Assembly (NCBI GenBank): GCA_002311635.1
Contig: DBZJ01000068.1
Coordinates: 9,884 to 23,481 of the forward strand
From: Syntrophaceae bacterium UBA1163
GTDB lineage: Bacteria > Desulfobacterota > BSN033 > UBA1163
DNA: 13,598 nucleotides
Direction of reading: 5' to 3'
The notes below the pieces were generated by a model, which worked only from the letters and a program-made list of their open reading frames with translations, did no database searches and was not told the origin of the DNA. Position numbers and translations under genes: made by a program. Positions within the stretch are counted from its first letter, which is position 1. The number at the start of each line of letters is the position of its first letter. Of the stretch, positions 7,025 through 13,573 are shown piece after piece.

Positions 7025-8425
7025 TCAAATCTTAGGATGAGGCCATCTGTTACTCCTTTTGGGTTTGATATTGTACTTGTTGATTCGATTACCAAGCATT
7101 TTCCGAGTGATCCCCAAAAGTTTTGCTGCTTTTTCTTGGTTCCAATCGGTTTCCTCAAGCTTGCTGACGATCCACCTTTTTTCGAGGTCAGAGACCATCT
7201 TGATCAATTGGACCTTTCCCCTTTCTTCCTTTCGTTCCTTTCCCTCCTTCAGGAAAAGCTGAGGTGGAAGGTCATCGATACTAATAGTATTTTTTCTACA
7301 GAACACCACCATCTGCTGAATAATGTTGGCCAATTCCCTTACGTTTCCAGACCAAGAAAAAGTCTTCAATTGCTCCATCACTTCCGGCTCGACCCGGATG
7401 GGCGTCTTCCCTTTCTGGAATTTTCTAAGAAAATGATTGACCAAAAAAGGAATATCAGATGCCCGTTCTCTTAAGGGCGGAAGGGTAATGGGAACGATAC
7501 TCAATCTATAATAAAGATCTTCTCTGAAATTATTTTCGGCAACTTCCTCCTGAAGATTGCGATTCGTCGTAGAGATGATTCGAATATCCACTTTTGTCGA
7601 TTGACTATCTCCCACCCTTTCGAACTCTTTCTCCTCAATCACCCTTAAAAGCGTCTTTTGCAGATTAATTGGAATCTCACCAATCTCATCCAAGACCACT
7701 GTTCCGCCGTCCGCCGCCTGGAAGCGACCAATGGTATCTTTGACCGCGCCTGTAAAGGAGCCCTTCCTATGGCCAAAGAGTTCACTGGTGAGGAGGCTCT
7801 CGGTCAATGCTCCGCAATTGACGGTGACTAGGGGTTTTTCTCTTCTCAAGCTTCTGTAGTGGATCGTCTTTGCGATGAGATCTTTCCCCGTCCCACTTTC
7901 TCCCTGGATCAGGACCGTTGCATCCGTCTCGGCAACTCGACTAATGATCTCAAAAATCTCCGCCATCTTGGGATGATCTCCGATGATATTCGGGAAAGAA
8001 TATTTTTCAGTAATTTCCTTCCGGAGATAGTCGATCTCCTTCTCCATCTCCTGCGTTTTAAGGGCCTGCCGGATGATGATAAAAAACCTCTCGAGCTTGT
8101 CAAAGATGGGTTTTTCGAAGAAATAAAAGGCACCCCTTCTCAAGGCTTCGACGGCCATAAAGACAGAACCATAAGCCGTGATGAGAATCAATGGAATGTG
8201 CGGATGTGTTTTCTTCACCTCCAAAAGGAGTTCCATTCCGGTCAGGTCGGGCATTTTTTCATCGGTGATGATAAGACTGACCGGATGGGTTCTGAGTTTC
8301 TCTAACGCCTCTTTCCCATTATTGGCTGGAATGGTTTGAAATCCTTCGTCGGCCAAAACCTGGCAAATTCCAAAAAGGGAATTGGGTTCATCATCGACGA
8401 CTAAAATGGATGGAATAAATGCCAT
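7025..8425 (-). CDS. NtrC-family response regulator (REC-AAA+-Fis), sigma-54 activator
   Basis: This 466-residue protein has the full three-domain layout. The receiver spans about 6-123 with D11/D12, phospho-acceptor D55 (ITDEKMPD), T83 and K105. The AAA+ domain has Walker A GESGTGKD (175-182), a contact loop reading GSFTGA (222-227, Ser for the commoner Ala), Walker B VVLDEIGE, sensor I around N288, and arginine fingers in FREDLYYR. A Fis-type helix-turn-helix lies at about 424-453, with recognition helix TRKMLGNRINKYNI unlike the other two activators in this window, so a different DNA site is likely. All key residues are intact. The receiver-kinase gene lies directly upstream with a 33-base gap, making these a probable cognate pair. 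The promoters at 5898-5912 and 9720-9736 are plausible targets. GGGAG precedes the ATG. Confidence 0.95.
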   Translation of the reverse strand: MAFIPSILVVDDEPNSLFGICQVLADEGFQTIPANNGKEALEKLRTHPVSLIITDEKMPDLTGMELLLEVKKTHPHIPLILITAYGSVFMAVEALRRGAFYFFEKPIFDKLERFFIIIRQALKTQEMEKEIDYLRKEITEKYSFPNIIGDHPKMAEIFEIISRVAETDATVLIQGESGTGKDLIAKTIHYRSLRREKPLVTVNCGALTESLLTSELFGHRKGSFTGAVKDTIGRFQAADGGTVVLDEIGEIPINLQKTLLRVIEEKEFERVGDSQSTKVDIRIISTTNRNLQEEVAENNFREDLYYRLSIVPITLPPLRERASDIPFLVNHFLRKFQKGKTPIRVEPEVMEQLKTFSWSGNVRELANIIQQMVVFCRKNTISIDDLPPQLFLKEGKERKEERGKVQLIKMVSDLEKRWIVSKLEETDWNQEKAAKLLGITRKMLGNRINKYNIKPKRSNRWPHPKI

Positions 8426-8458
8426 ACCCTAATCTCCCGGCCGACGGCCCGCGGGTAA

Positions 8459-9523
8459 CTACACTTTGACAGTCGTTCCTTTGTTCTCTATACTCTCAAC
8501 ATGAATTTTCCCATGGTACCGCTCAACGATAATCCTCCGACAGACAGCCAACCCCAAACCGGTTCCTCTGACTTTGGTGGTAAAAAAAGGATTAAAAAGC
8601 TTGTTCAAATTCTCCTTTTTGATGCCCGTTCCATTATCGATAAAAGTAATTTCTATGTCTTTCTGAGAATCCGGCCTTAAGCAAGCCTTTATGGTAAGTT
8701 CTCCTCCATCAGGCATAGCTTCGTAAGCATTTTTCACTATATTTAAAAAGACCTGTTTGAGCTCCTCGTAATTGGCATAAACCAGTGGAAGGTGGGGAGT
8801 GATATCTGTCACCACTCTGATTTTTTTGGATTCTGACTCAAGCATGTGGAGGATGACATTCATCACAACCGAGATAACCTCGTTGATTTCAACTCCAATG
8901 AAGCGAACCGCATCGGGGGGCCGAACAAAGTTTAGACATTCCTGCACAAACTCGTTTAAATGTCGAACTTCCTCATTGATAATCTTTATAGACTGAGCAA
9001 GAATCTCATCTTTTAGATCCGATCTCCTCTGAATGATAGCAAGCGCTCCAGAGATGGCGTGGAGTGGATTTCGAATCTCGTGTGCCAAGAACGGGAAGAA
9101 TCTTTCGAGGGAAGGATAACGGTCAAACCGTCTATCTTCAATCTGGGCGTCACGGATTTCTAACCCATTCTTCATAGACGATATAAGAACTTCGTAATCG
9201 ATGGGCTTTGAGAGGAAATCGACCGCGCCTTTTCTCATCATATCGACGGCTACCTGTTCTCCTCCGTATCCCGTAATAACGATGACGGCGATATCCTTGT
9301 CAATTTCCTTGATTCTCTTCAATACTTCTTCTCCGGGGATATCGGGTAACTTCAGATCGAGGAGAACCAACTCAGGGATATCAAATAGTGCTTTTTCGAT
9401 GGCCGTCTTCCCATCCAAAGCAACAGAGACCCTAAAATCTTTACTTTCCAAAATTTTTCTAATAAAATCGACAAAATCCTGGTTGTCATCAACCACCATG
9501 ATTTTTCTTCCAAGGGTTCCCAT
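8459..9523 (-). CDS. Receiver-histidine kinase (REC-HisKA-HATPase), soluble
   Basis: This 354-residue protein lacks membrane segments. A complete receiver comes first (about 7-122: D12/D13, D56 in LLDLKLPD, T84, K106). The dimerisation helix follows with the H-box FLAHEIRNP (His148), then the ATPase domain with N-box NIVKNAYEAM (261-270), G1 DNGTG (296-300), the F-box FFTTK and G2 GTGLGL (320-325). No PAS, GAF or periplasmic sensor is present, so the input probably comes through the N-terminal receiver, phosphorylated by another kinase. Its output is most likely the NtrC-type regulator encoded 33 bases downstream. The protein ends GTTVKV, close to the natural end of the ATPase domain, so it is not truncated. 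There is no clear ribosome-binding site before the ATG at 9523. Confidence 0.94.
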   Translation of the reverse strand: MGTLGRKIMVVDDNQDFVDFIRKILESKDFRVSVALDGKTAIEKALFDIPELVLLDLKLPDIPGEEVLKRIKEIDKDIAVIVITGYGGEQVAVDMMRKGAVDFLSKPIDYEVLISSMKNGLEIRDAQIEDRRFDRYPSLERFFPFLAHEIRNPLHAISGALAIIQRRSDLKDEILAQSIKIINEEVRHLNEFVQECLNFVRPPDAVRFIGVEINEVISVVMNVILHMLESESKKIRVVTDITPHLPLVYANYEELKQVFLNIVKNAYEAMPDGGELTIKACLRPDSQKDIEITFIDNGTGIKKENLNKLFNPFFTTKVRGTGLGLAVCRRIIVERYHGKIHVESIENKGTTVKV

Positions 9524-9532
9524 ATGGAATAG

Positions 9533-9561
9533 ATATTAGGATAAAAATTTATTTTGTTCAA
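9533..9561 (-). promoter_or_regulatory. Possible sigma-70-type promoter before the kinase gene
   Basis: On the minus strand TTGAAC (9556-9561) and TAATAT (9533-9538) are 17 bases apart. Each hexamer matches four of six consensus positions. The start would fall only a few bases before the ATG at 9523, giving a nearly leaderless message, which fits the missing ribosome-binding site. The AT-rich context makes a chance match quite possible. Confidence 0.25.
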
Positions 9562-9683
9562 CTGAAAAATAATAGGAATCCAGACTAAACCAATAGTGTT
9601 TCATCTCAGAAATTGCCTTCGATGATCGTACTACCGTATTCAAGTTTTATGGTACCAACGGGTAAGGCATAGAGTTGATCCCC

Positions 9684-9712
9684 TTGTCCGATCGACGATC
9701 TTGTTATATATA
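9684..9712 (+). promoter_or_regulatory. Possible sigma-70-type promoter before the DUF4301 gene
   Basis: TTGTCC (9684-9689) and TATATA (9707-9712) are separated by 17 bases, about 50 bases before the ATG at 9761. The -10 box lies in a short TA repeat, so the register is uncertain. It competes with the sigma-54-like element just downstream as the driver of this gene. Confidence 0.3.
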
Positions 9713-9719
9713 TGAAATT

Positions 9720-9736
9720 AGGCAAGAAAGTTGCCA
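9720..9736. promoter_or_regulatory. Symmetric sigma-54-like element GGCAA-N5-TTGCC between divergent genes
   Basis: The inverted repeat GGCAA-GAAAG-TTGCC fits the -24/-12 pattern in both directions. Leftward it reads TGGCAA-N5-TTGC, one mismatch to consensus; rightward AGGCAA-N5-TTGC, two mismatches. GG and GC are ten bases apart on both strands. Leftward start would be near 9710 (leader about 187 bases to the kinase gene). Rightward start would be near 9746, about 15 bases before the ATG at 9761, placing AGAGGA at the message start. It could instead be a simple operator dyad. Confidence 0.5.
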
Positions 9737-9760
9737 TTAGCCTCAGAGGAAAGTCACCTC

Positions 9761-11293
9761 ATGTCTTTAGGTTTTTTTTCAGAAGAGGATTTGCGGGCGA
9801 TCACAAATAGAGGAATGGATATCCACGAGGTCCTAAGGCAGCTCGAGATATTCCGTAGGGGGGTAGAACCGATCAAATTGATAAGGCCCGCTCGAATCGG
9901 AGACGGTATCATACAAGTAATCCCGTCTGAGAGAGGGGCCCTGGTCTCCCTCTACAACCAGGCTGCCATGAAGGGGGGGATGCTCAAGTTCGTGCCTGCT
10001 TCGGGTGCTGCCAGCCGTTTGTTCAAGGACTGGCAAAGTGGTTGCCGCCAGGGGAGATTCGATTCGGAAGAAGGTTCTTCAAAATTTCTCCAAAATGTCG
10101 TCAAGTTTGCTTTTTACGATGACCTGAAGGACGTCATGGCCTTACACGGACAGAGCGTAGAGAGCTATATTCGCGATAAGCGTTGCGCTGATATTCTTGA
10201 GTATATCCTTACCCGGAAAGGTCTTAACTATGCGTGGCTTCCAAAGGCCCTGCTGAAATTTCACATCTATCCCGGACACAATCGAACCGCCCTGGAGGAG
10301 CATCTTGCTGAGGCAGCTCTCTACATCAGAGATGCCCATAACACCTGTAGGATCCATTTTACCGTCTCTAAAGAGCACGGATCCCAGTTTAAGGATTTGC
10401 TCCATCGAGTGAGAGCGGATTACGAAAATCTGTACGGAGTACGTTATGAAATCTCTGTCACGACGCAGCTTCCTTCCACGGATACGATAGCCATGGGTAC
10501 GGATAATAGACCTTTCCGGGATAGGAACGGCGGAATCCTATTCAGGCCAGGAGGCCATGGCGCGCTTCTTCAAAACCTGAACGCTGTAGACGGCGATATT
10601 ATTTTCTTAAAGAACATCGACAATGTCGTTCCTGACCGCCTGAAAGATATCACGGCTCTTTATAAGAAGTTGTTGGGGGGGTATTTGGTTCAGATACAAA
10701 ATGAGATCTTCAGGATTCTAAATCTTTTTTCCGGAAAAGGAGTGGAGGATGCGCAGCTATCGTCGATCATCGGTTTTTGCCGAGAAAGGCTGCTCATGCC
10801 TTTTCCTGACGGATTTGGGGACTACTCGGCATCTACCAAAAAAGAATATATCTTCCAAAAGCTAAACAGACCTGTCCGGGTCTGCGGCATGGTTAAGAAT
10901 GAGGGTGAACCCGGCGGGGGCCCTTTCTGGGTCGAGGAGAGGGACGGGACCCAGTCACTCCAGATCGTAGAAGAAAGCCAAATTGATCCAGATTCGACGG
11001 AGCAAAAAGAGATTTGGAGATCCTCTACACATTTTAATCCCGTTGATCTGGTGTGCGGGGTCATGGACTACCGGGGCGAGAGGTTTGATTTGCACCGTTA
11101 CGCCGATAGGGATGCGGTTTTGATTTCCACCAAACCCTATGCAAATGGCGAAATCAAGGCGCTGGAACTACCCGGTTTGTGGAATGGATCTATGGCCTTC
11201 TGGAATACTGTCTTTGTGGAAGTCCCTCTCGAAACCTTCAATCCGGTCAAGACCGTTGATGATCTTCTGCGGAAATCACACCTGCCTTCGTAG
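9761..11293 (+). CDS. DUF4301 family protein, possible sugar-nucleotide pyrophosphorylase-like enzyme
   Basis: This is a 510-residue cytoplasmic protein from the ATG at 9761. The opening MSLGFFSEEDLRAITNRGMD and the following QLEIFRRGVEPIKLIRPARI are what I recognise as DUF4301, a family without assigned function. An in-frame TTG at 9731 would add ten residues, but AGAGGA ten bases before 9761 favours the ATG. Motifs KFVPASGAASRLFK (near residue 80), RPGGHGALLQNLN and GDIIFLKNIDN recall the nucleotide loop, the P-G-H-G motif and the N-I-D-N motif of UDP-sugar pyrophosphorylases. I therefore suspect a nucleotidyltransferase fold supplying activated sugars. This is inference from motif resemblance. 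It is divergent from the kinase operon and may share the 9720-9736 element. Family assignment is good; function is open. Confidence 0.88.
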   Translation: MSLGFFSEEDLRAITNRGMDIHEVLRQLEIFRRGVEPIKLIRPARIGDGIIQVIPSERGALVSLYNQAAMKGGMLKFVPASGAASRLFKDWQSGCRQGRFDSEEGSSKFLQNVVKFAFYDDLKDVMALHGQSVESYIRDKRCADILEYILTRKGLNYAWLPKALLKFHIYPGHNRTALEEHLAEAALYIRDAHNTCRIHFTVSKEHGSQFKDLLHRVRADYENLYGVRYEISVTTQLPSTDTIAMGTDNRPFRDRNGGILFRPGGHGALLQNLNAVDGDIIFLKNIDNVVPDRLKDITALYKKLLGGYLVQIQNEIFRILNLFSGKGVEDAQLSSIIGFCRERLLMPFPDGFGDYSASTKKEYIFQKLNRPVRVCGMVKNEGEPGGGPFWVEERDGTQSLQIVEESQIDPDSTEQKEIWRSSTHFNPVDLVCGVMDYRGERFDLHRYADRDAVLISTKPYANGEIKALELPGLWNGSMAFWNTVFVEVPLETFNPVKTVDDLLRKSHLPS

Positions 11294-11300
11294 AGTCTGA

Positions 11301-11329
11301 GTCTGAAGCGGCGCAAATCCTTTTCAGAC
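11301..11329. terminator. Weak inverted repeat between convergent genes
   Basis: GTCTGAA (11301-11307) and TTCAGAC (11323-11329) pair around a 15-base loop just past the DUF4301 stop codon and before the convergent 107-residue gene. No T-run follows on either strand, so a terminator role is only possible by position. Confidence 0.2.
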
Positions 11330-11345
11330 ATAAAAGCCTATTCTA

Positions 11346-11669
11346 TCAATCACCCCTTATATACGTTACCCCCTCCCCCTTTACCTTCATCTCTTGGTCA
11401 ATCGGCGTAATCATCCCCAGCAACTCTCCTCTGGTAAATACCCCCCTCTCCATAAGCCATTCAGCATCGCTTCCTGGCTTTAACTCACTGGGTATTACAA
11501 GGATCACTCTCGAATCTCTCACCATACAGCCAAATGTCAACCTTGCCCATTTCAACCCAGATCCAAGCTGGGTCTTTCCCCGCAAGTCTTTCCTCCTCTC
11601 TACCAACAACCCCACAAATTCACCTTGCTTAAGCTCATAATTCTTGTAAAAGACTTTATAGACCACCAT
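11346..11669 (-). CDS. Small hypothetical protein, paralogue of the 11820-12002 product
   Basis: This is a 107-residue protein of unknown function. Its first ~60 residues share a clear pattern with the next gene: start MV-x-Y, then F-(V/I)-G-(L/I)-L-x-ERRK, then R-x-TQ-x-S-x-L-x-W with a Gly a few residues on. The extra C-terminal part (LKPGSDAEWLMERGVFTRGE onward) is missing in the paralogue. There is no signal peptide, membrane segment or cysteine cluster. It is convergent with the DUF4301 gene and lies 150 bases past its paralogue on the same strand. Two copies keeping the same motif pattern argue that the frame is a real gene. The pattern resembles small conserved hypothetical proteins of Desulfobacterota, but I assign no function. 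Confidence 0.6.
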   Translation of the reverse strand: MVVYKVFYKNYELKQGEFVGLLVERRKDLRGKTQLGSGLKWARLTFGCMVRDSRVILVIPSELKPGSDAEWLMERGVFTRGELLGMITPIDQEMKVKGEGVTYIRGD

Positions 11670-11819
11670 ACTCTCACCAGCTTAAATCCGTCACCTTCTT
11701 CACTCGCATATGCCCCTACTCGTTAGAGATTACTGACAGAAATATGGGTAAATGGAGCAGACACATTCCTAACCCTGCCCTCGGTTACGACGATTAGGCA
11801 GAGGTTTACTCTTTAGCGC

Positions 11820-12002
11820 TCAAAATTCCACCCGAACAAAGTAGATATCGCTGACACCTGAACCATCACCTATAACCATCATTCCCCAATTCAGGACCGA
11901 CTCCTGCGTTATTCTTTCTGGCTTTTTCCTTCTCTCTGGGAGGATACCAATAAAGTGGACTCGCTCTGCTTCATCACGCCAGTAGAATTCATAAGCTACC
12001 AT
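11820..12002 (-). CDS. Small hypothetical protein (60 residues), paralogue of the 11346-11669 product
   Basis: The ATG at 12002 is chosen because GAGGAAAGG lies just before it. A TTG at 12020 overlaps that ribosome-binding site and is unlikely. The product starts MVAYEFYWRDEAERVHFIGI and continues LPERRKKPERITQESVLNWG, matching the neighbour's ERRK, TQ-x-S and L-x-W positions. It ends SDIYFVRVEF and lacks the neighbour's C-terminal extension. It is charged and soluble, with no membrane segment. Both genes have GCGAGTGA about 30 bases upstream of the start, so the duplication seems to include upstream DNA. Function unknown. Confidence 0.6.
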   Translation of the reverse strand: MVAYEFYWRDEAERVHFIGILPERRKKPERITQESVLNWGMMVIGDGSGVSDIYFVRVEF

Positions 12003-12742
12003 GTGTAACCCTTTCCTCAATTTTTTGACTCACTCGCGGGGCCTAAGTCTGCACGCCATAGCCCTCGGTGACCACGGTGGTTGGATGCGGGTAGGTACAA
12101 ATCTTCACGAAGCAGATTAAGCAAATTTAATGCCAGCAAAATCTCTTTTCAGAGGAACGTTGGAAACCCCGTAAACTTATCAACAAATTACCGCCTACAA
12201 AACGCAAGTTCCTGGAAAACCAGCCCCGTTGAAATGGGAAACAATTTTCACAAAAGTCCCGAATTGCTTATCAAAAAATGTGAAAACGGCTTCCTTTTCA
12301 TACGGACTCCCGCACGAGACTCTGTGGGCAGGTCGATGATCTCCAAGAGCCCTATCTACCGCATCTAAGCGTTGAAGCGTTCATGCTCTCGCCTCTTCCA
12401 ATTTTATCTTCCGATAGTCAGTGAACGGTTCGATTGCTAACTCGAAGGGATGGCAAGTCTCTGAATGTCAAATGAGGACATGGCTTAGGTTCTCGGGATG
12501 GTGACCCGCTTTCTTGAATGAGGAAGGAACGGACTAGATTGACGCAGACTCTCTTCCAGTGGAGAGGGTGAAAACGTTCTTGGCCATTTCAACATTCAAT
12601 TAAGATGACCGAGGACTATGGAAAATATCGGATTGAAAATTTATCTATGATGATGATGCGTGGGAATGGATTTGATCCTGTTCCGGTTACAACGGAATCC
12701 GCCGATATCAAAAAATAGAGGGACCGGAAATGATAAGAGAAA
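12003..12742. other. Long stretch without a recognisable gene
   Basis: About 740 bases show no reading frame that I can tie to a family on either strand. Short dyads are present, for example CTCT-N10-AGAG near 12550 and TTCGA-N8-TCGAA near 12430. The direct repeat AAGCGTT-G-AAGCGTT lies near 12368. Frames here are short, lack ribosome-binding sites and have untypical composition. It may be decayed mobile or flanking DNA next to the tRNA remnant. Confidence 0.4.
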
Positions 12743-12770
12743 TGGTCGGGGCGAGAGGATTTGAACCTCT
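12743..12770 (-). other. 3' end of a tRNA-Pro-like gene (T-arm, acceptor, CCA): putative attachment site
   Basis: On the minus strand the T-arm AGAGG-TTCAAAT-CCTCT is followed by the acceptor strand CGCCCCG, discriminator A and CCA. This matches the 3' end usual for bacterial tRNA-Pro, whose 5' acceptor strand is CGGGGCG. No D-arm, anticodon arm or 5' acceptor strand is found in the adjacent bases (12771-12840), so it is a 3' fragment. Such fragments are left when an integrative element inserts into a tRNA gene. By the usual geometry the element would extend to higher coordinates, with the intact tRNA outside the window. A decayed tRNA copy is the alternative. Confidence 0.65.
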
Positions 12771-12860
12771 GTCCATTCAGAGATAAATGCAACATATTCA
12801 AAGAGTTACAAGAGAATAAAATTTCAGTCCATAGCGAGTTCATACAATTCCAGGATATGA

Positions 12861-13250
12861 GAACAAACTCTTGACAAAAATAAGGCAGTACCCAAGTCCG
12901 TTGCTTTTAACCAGAATTTCGGTAAAAAATGGGGAGAAGAAGCAAGGAAGAGACTCTCACATCATGGACCAGGACCGAGTTACGATGCTGTCTATATTAT
13001 GGTTAATGCGGTTGAGCGGGCGAAGGGCATCGAACCAGACGCAGTAGTCAGTGCCCTGGAAAAAATGGATATGTCAGGCGTGGTTGGAAGAATCAGGTTT
13101 GGCAAAGATCATCAGGTTATCTATGGTGTCGACCCCAAAGAAACGGCCTTGGGTTGCGGCTTTCAATGGACAAAGCCTGGGAAAAGGGTCGTTGTCTTCC
13201 CAGAGGTCGTTGCAGAAGGGAAGATTCAGCTTCTTCCTTATATGAAGTAA
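12861..13250 (+). pseudogene. 3' fragment of an ABC-transporter substrate-binding protein gene (branched-chain amino acid type)
   Basis: The frame opens after a stop at 12858-12860 and runs 129 codons to TAA at 13248-13250. The translation, including VPKSVAFNQNFGKKWGEEAR, SYDAVYIMVNAVERAKG, VVSALEKMDMSGVVGRIRFG, HQVIYGVDPKE and VVVFPEVVAEGKIQLLPYMK, matches the C-terminal lobe of periplasmic-binding proteins of the LivK/Peripla_BP_6 type. Those are about 380-420 residues long, so roughly the first two thirds are missing, with no signal peptide. An internal ATG at 12999 could be called as an 83-residue gene, but homology begins well before it. The break lies about 90 bases past the tRNA fragment, suggesting that recombination cut the gene. 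It is almost surely non-functional. Confidence 0.75.
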
Positions 13251-13319
13251 AACAAGAATTAGAGACGAAGGGCAATAAGGATGATTCGGAAGATGGACAG
13301 CAAAACCTTCCTTGCCCAT

Positions 13320-13517
13320 TCAACATTTCACCTTACAATCCTTGAAGTGATCAACAAGCCTTTGCAAGGCATGATACTGACTTGGGATACTCCCATGAAA
13401 GACTTCTTCTTCCTCCGCGCGCGCTGTAACATGCCAACTCTCTTTGTGAACATCCACTCCAATAAAAACTTCATTCCCTCTACCTAAAACCCTTCTTTTC
13501 TCTAATTCTCCCTCCAT
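13320..13517 (-). pseudogene. Truncated IS110-family transposase (N-terminus of the DEDD domain)
   Basis: The 65 residues include VFIGVDVHKESWHVTA and VFHGSIPSQYHALQRLVDHF, ending FKDCKVKC. This is the beginning of the DEDD catalytic domain of IS110 transposases, with the first Asp in GVDVHK. Full-length proteins have about 330-400 residues and usually continue from the K-V-K stretch into an A-Y-E-A-G-P-type segment; here the frame runs into unrelated DNA and stops. AAAGGAGG lies nine bases before the ATG at 13517, so the start is well supported. It cannot encode an active transposase. Confidence 0.8.
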
Positions 13518-13521
13518 AGTT

Positions 13522-13573
13522 GTTAGCCTCCTTTCTTTGTTTTTCTACTGGAGACAGTATAAAGGGGGCTAAC
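13522..13573. repeat. 13-base inverted repeat flanking the ribosome-binding site of the IS110 remnant
   Basis: GTTAGCCTCCTTT (13522-13534) and AAAGGGGGCTAAC (13561-13573) pair at 12 of 13 positions around a 26-base loop. In the transposase message the arm at 13522-13534 reads AAAGGAGGCTAAC and contains the ribosome-binding site, so a transcript entering from outside could fold and hide it. Confidence 0.6.

Noticed and set aside
7760..7775. GSFTGA instead of GAFTGA in the NtrC-type regulator
   Set aside because: Ser at this position is a known tolerated variant among sigma-54 activators, and all other motifs are normal, so no loss of function is implied.
12081..12368. A 95-residue plus-strand reading frame
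   Set aside because: There is no ribosome-binding site, no recognisable domain and an odd composition. I considered a group II intron or insertion-sequence remnant but found no domain V-like hairpin or transposase motif.
12605..12718. A 37-codon plus-strand frame, MTEDYGKYRIENLS onward, just before the tRNA fragment
   Set aside because: The residues look protein-like, but the frame is closed by a stop 35 bases upstream, there is no ribosome-binding site, and I recognise no family. It may be the tail of a decayed gene.
12571..13330. A similar ~29-base stretch at 12571-12599 and 13302-13330, bracketing the tRNA fragment
   Set aside because: About 22 of 29 bases match, which is too weak and too AT-rich to call an element-flanking repeat from these two copies.
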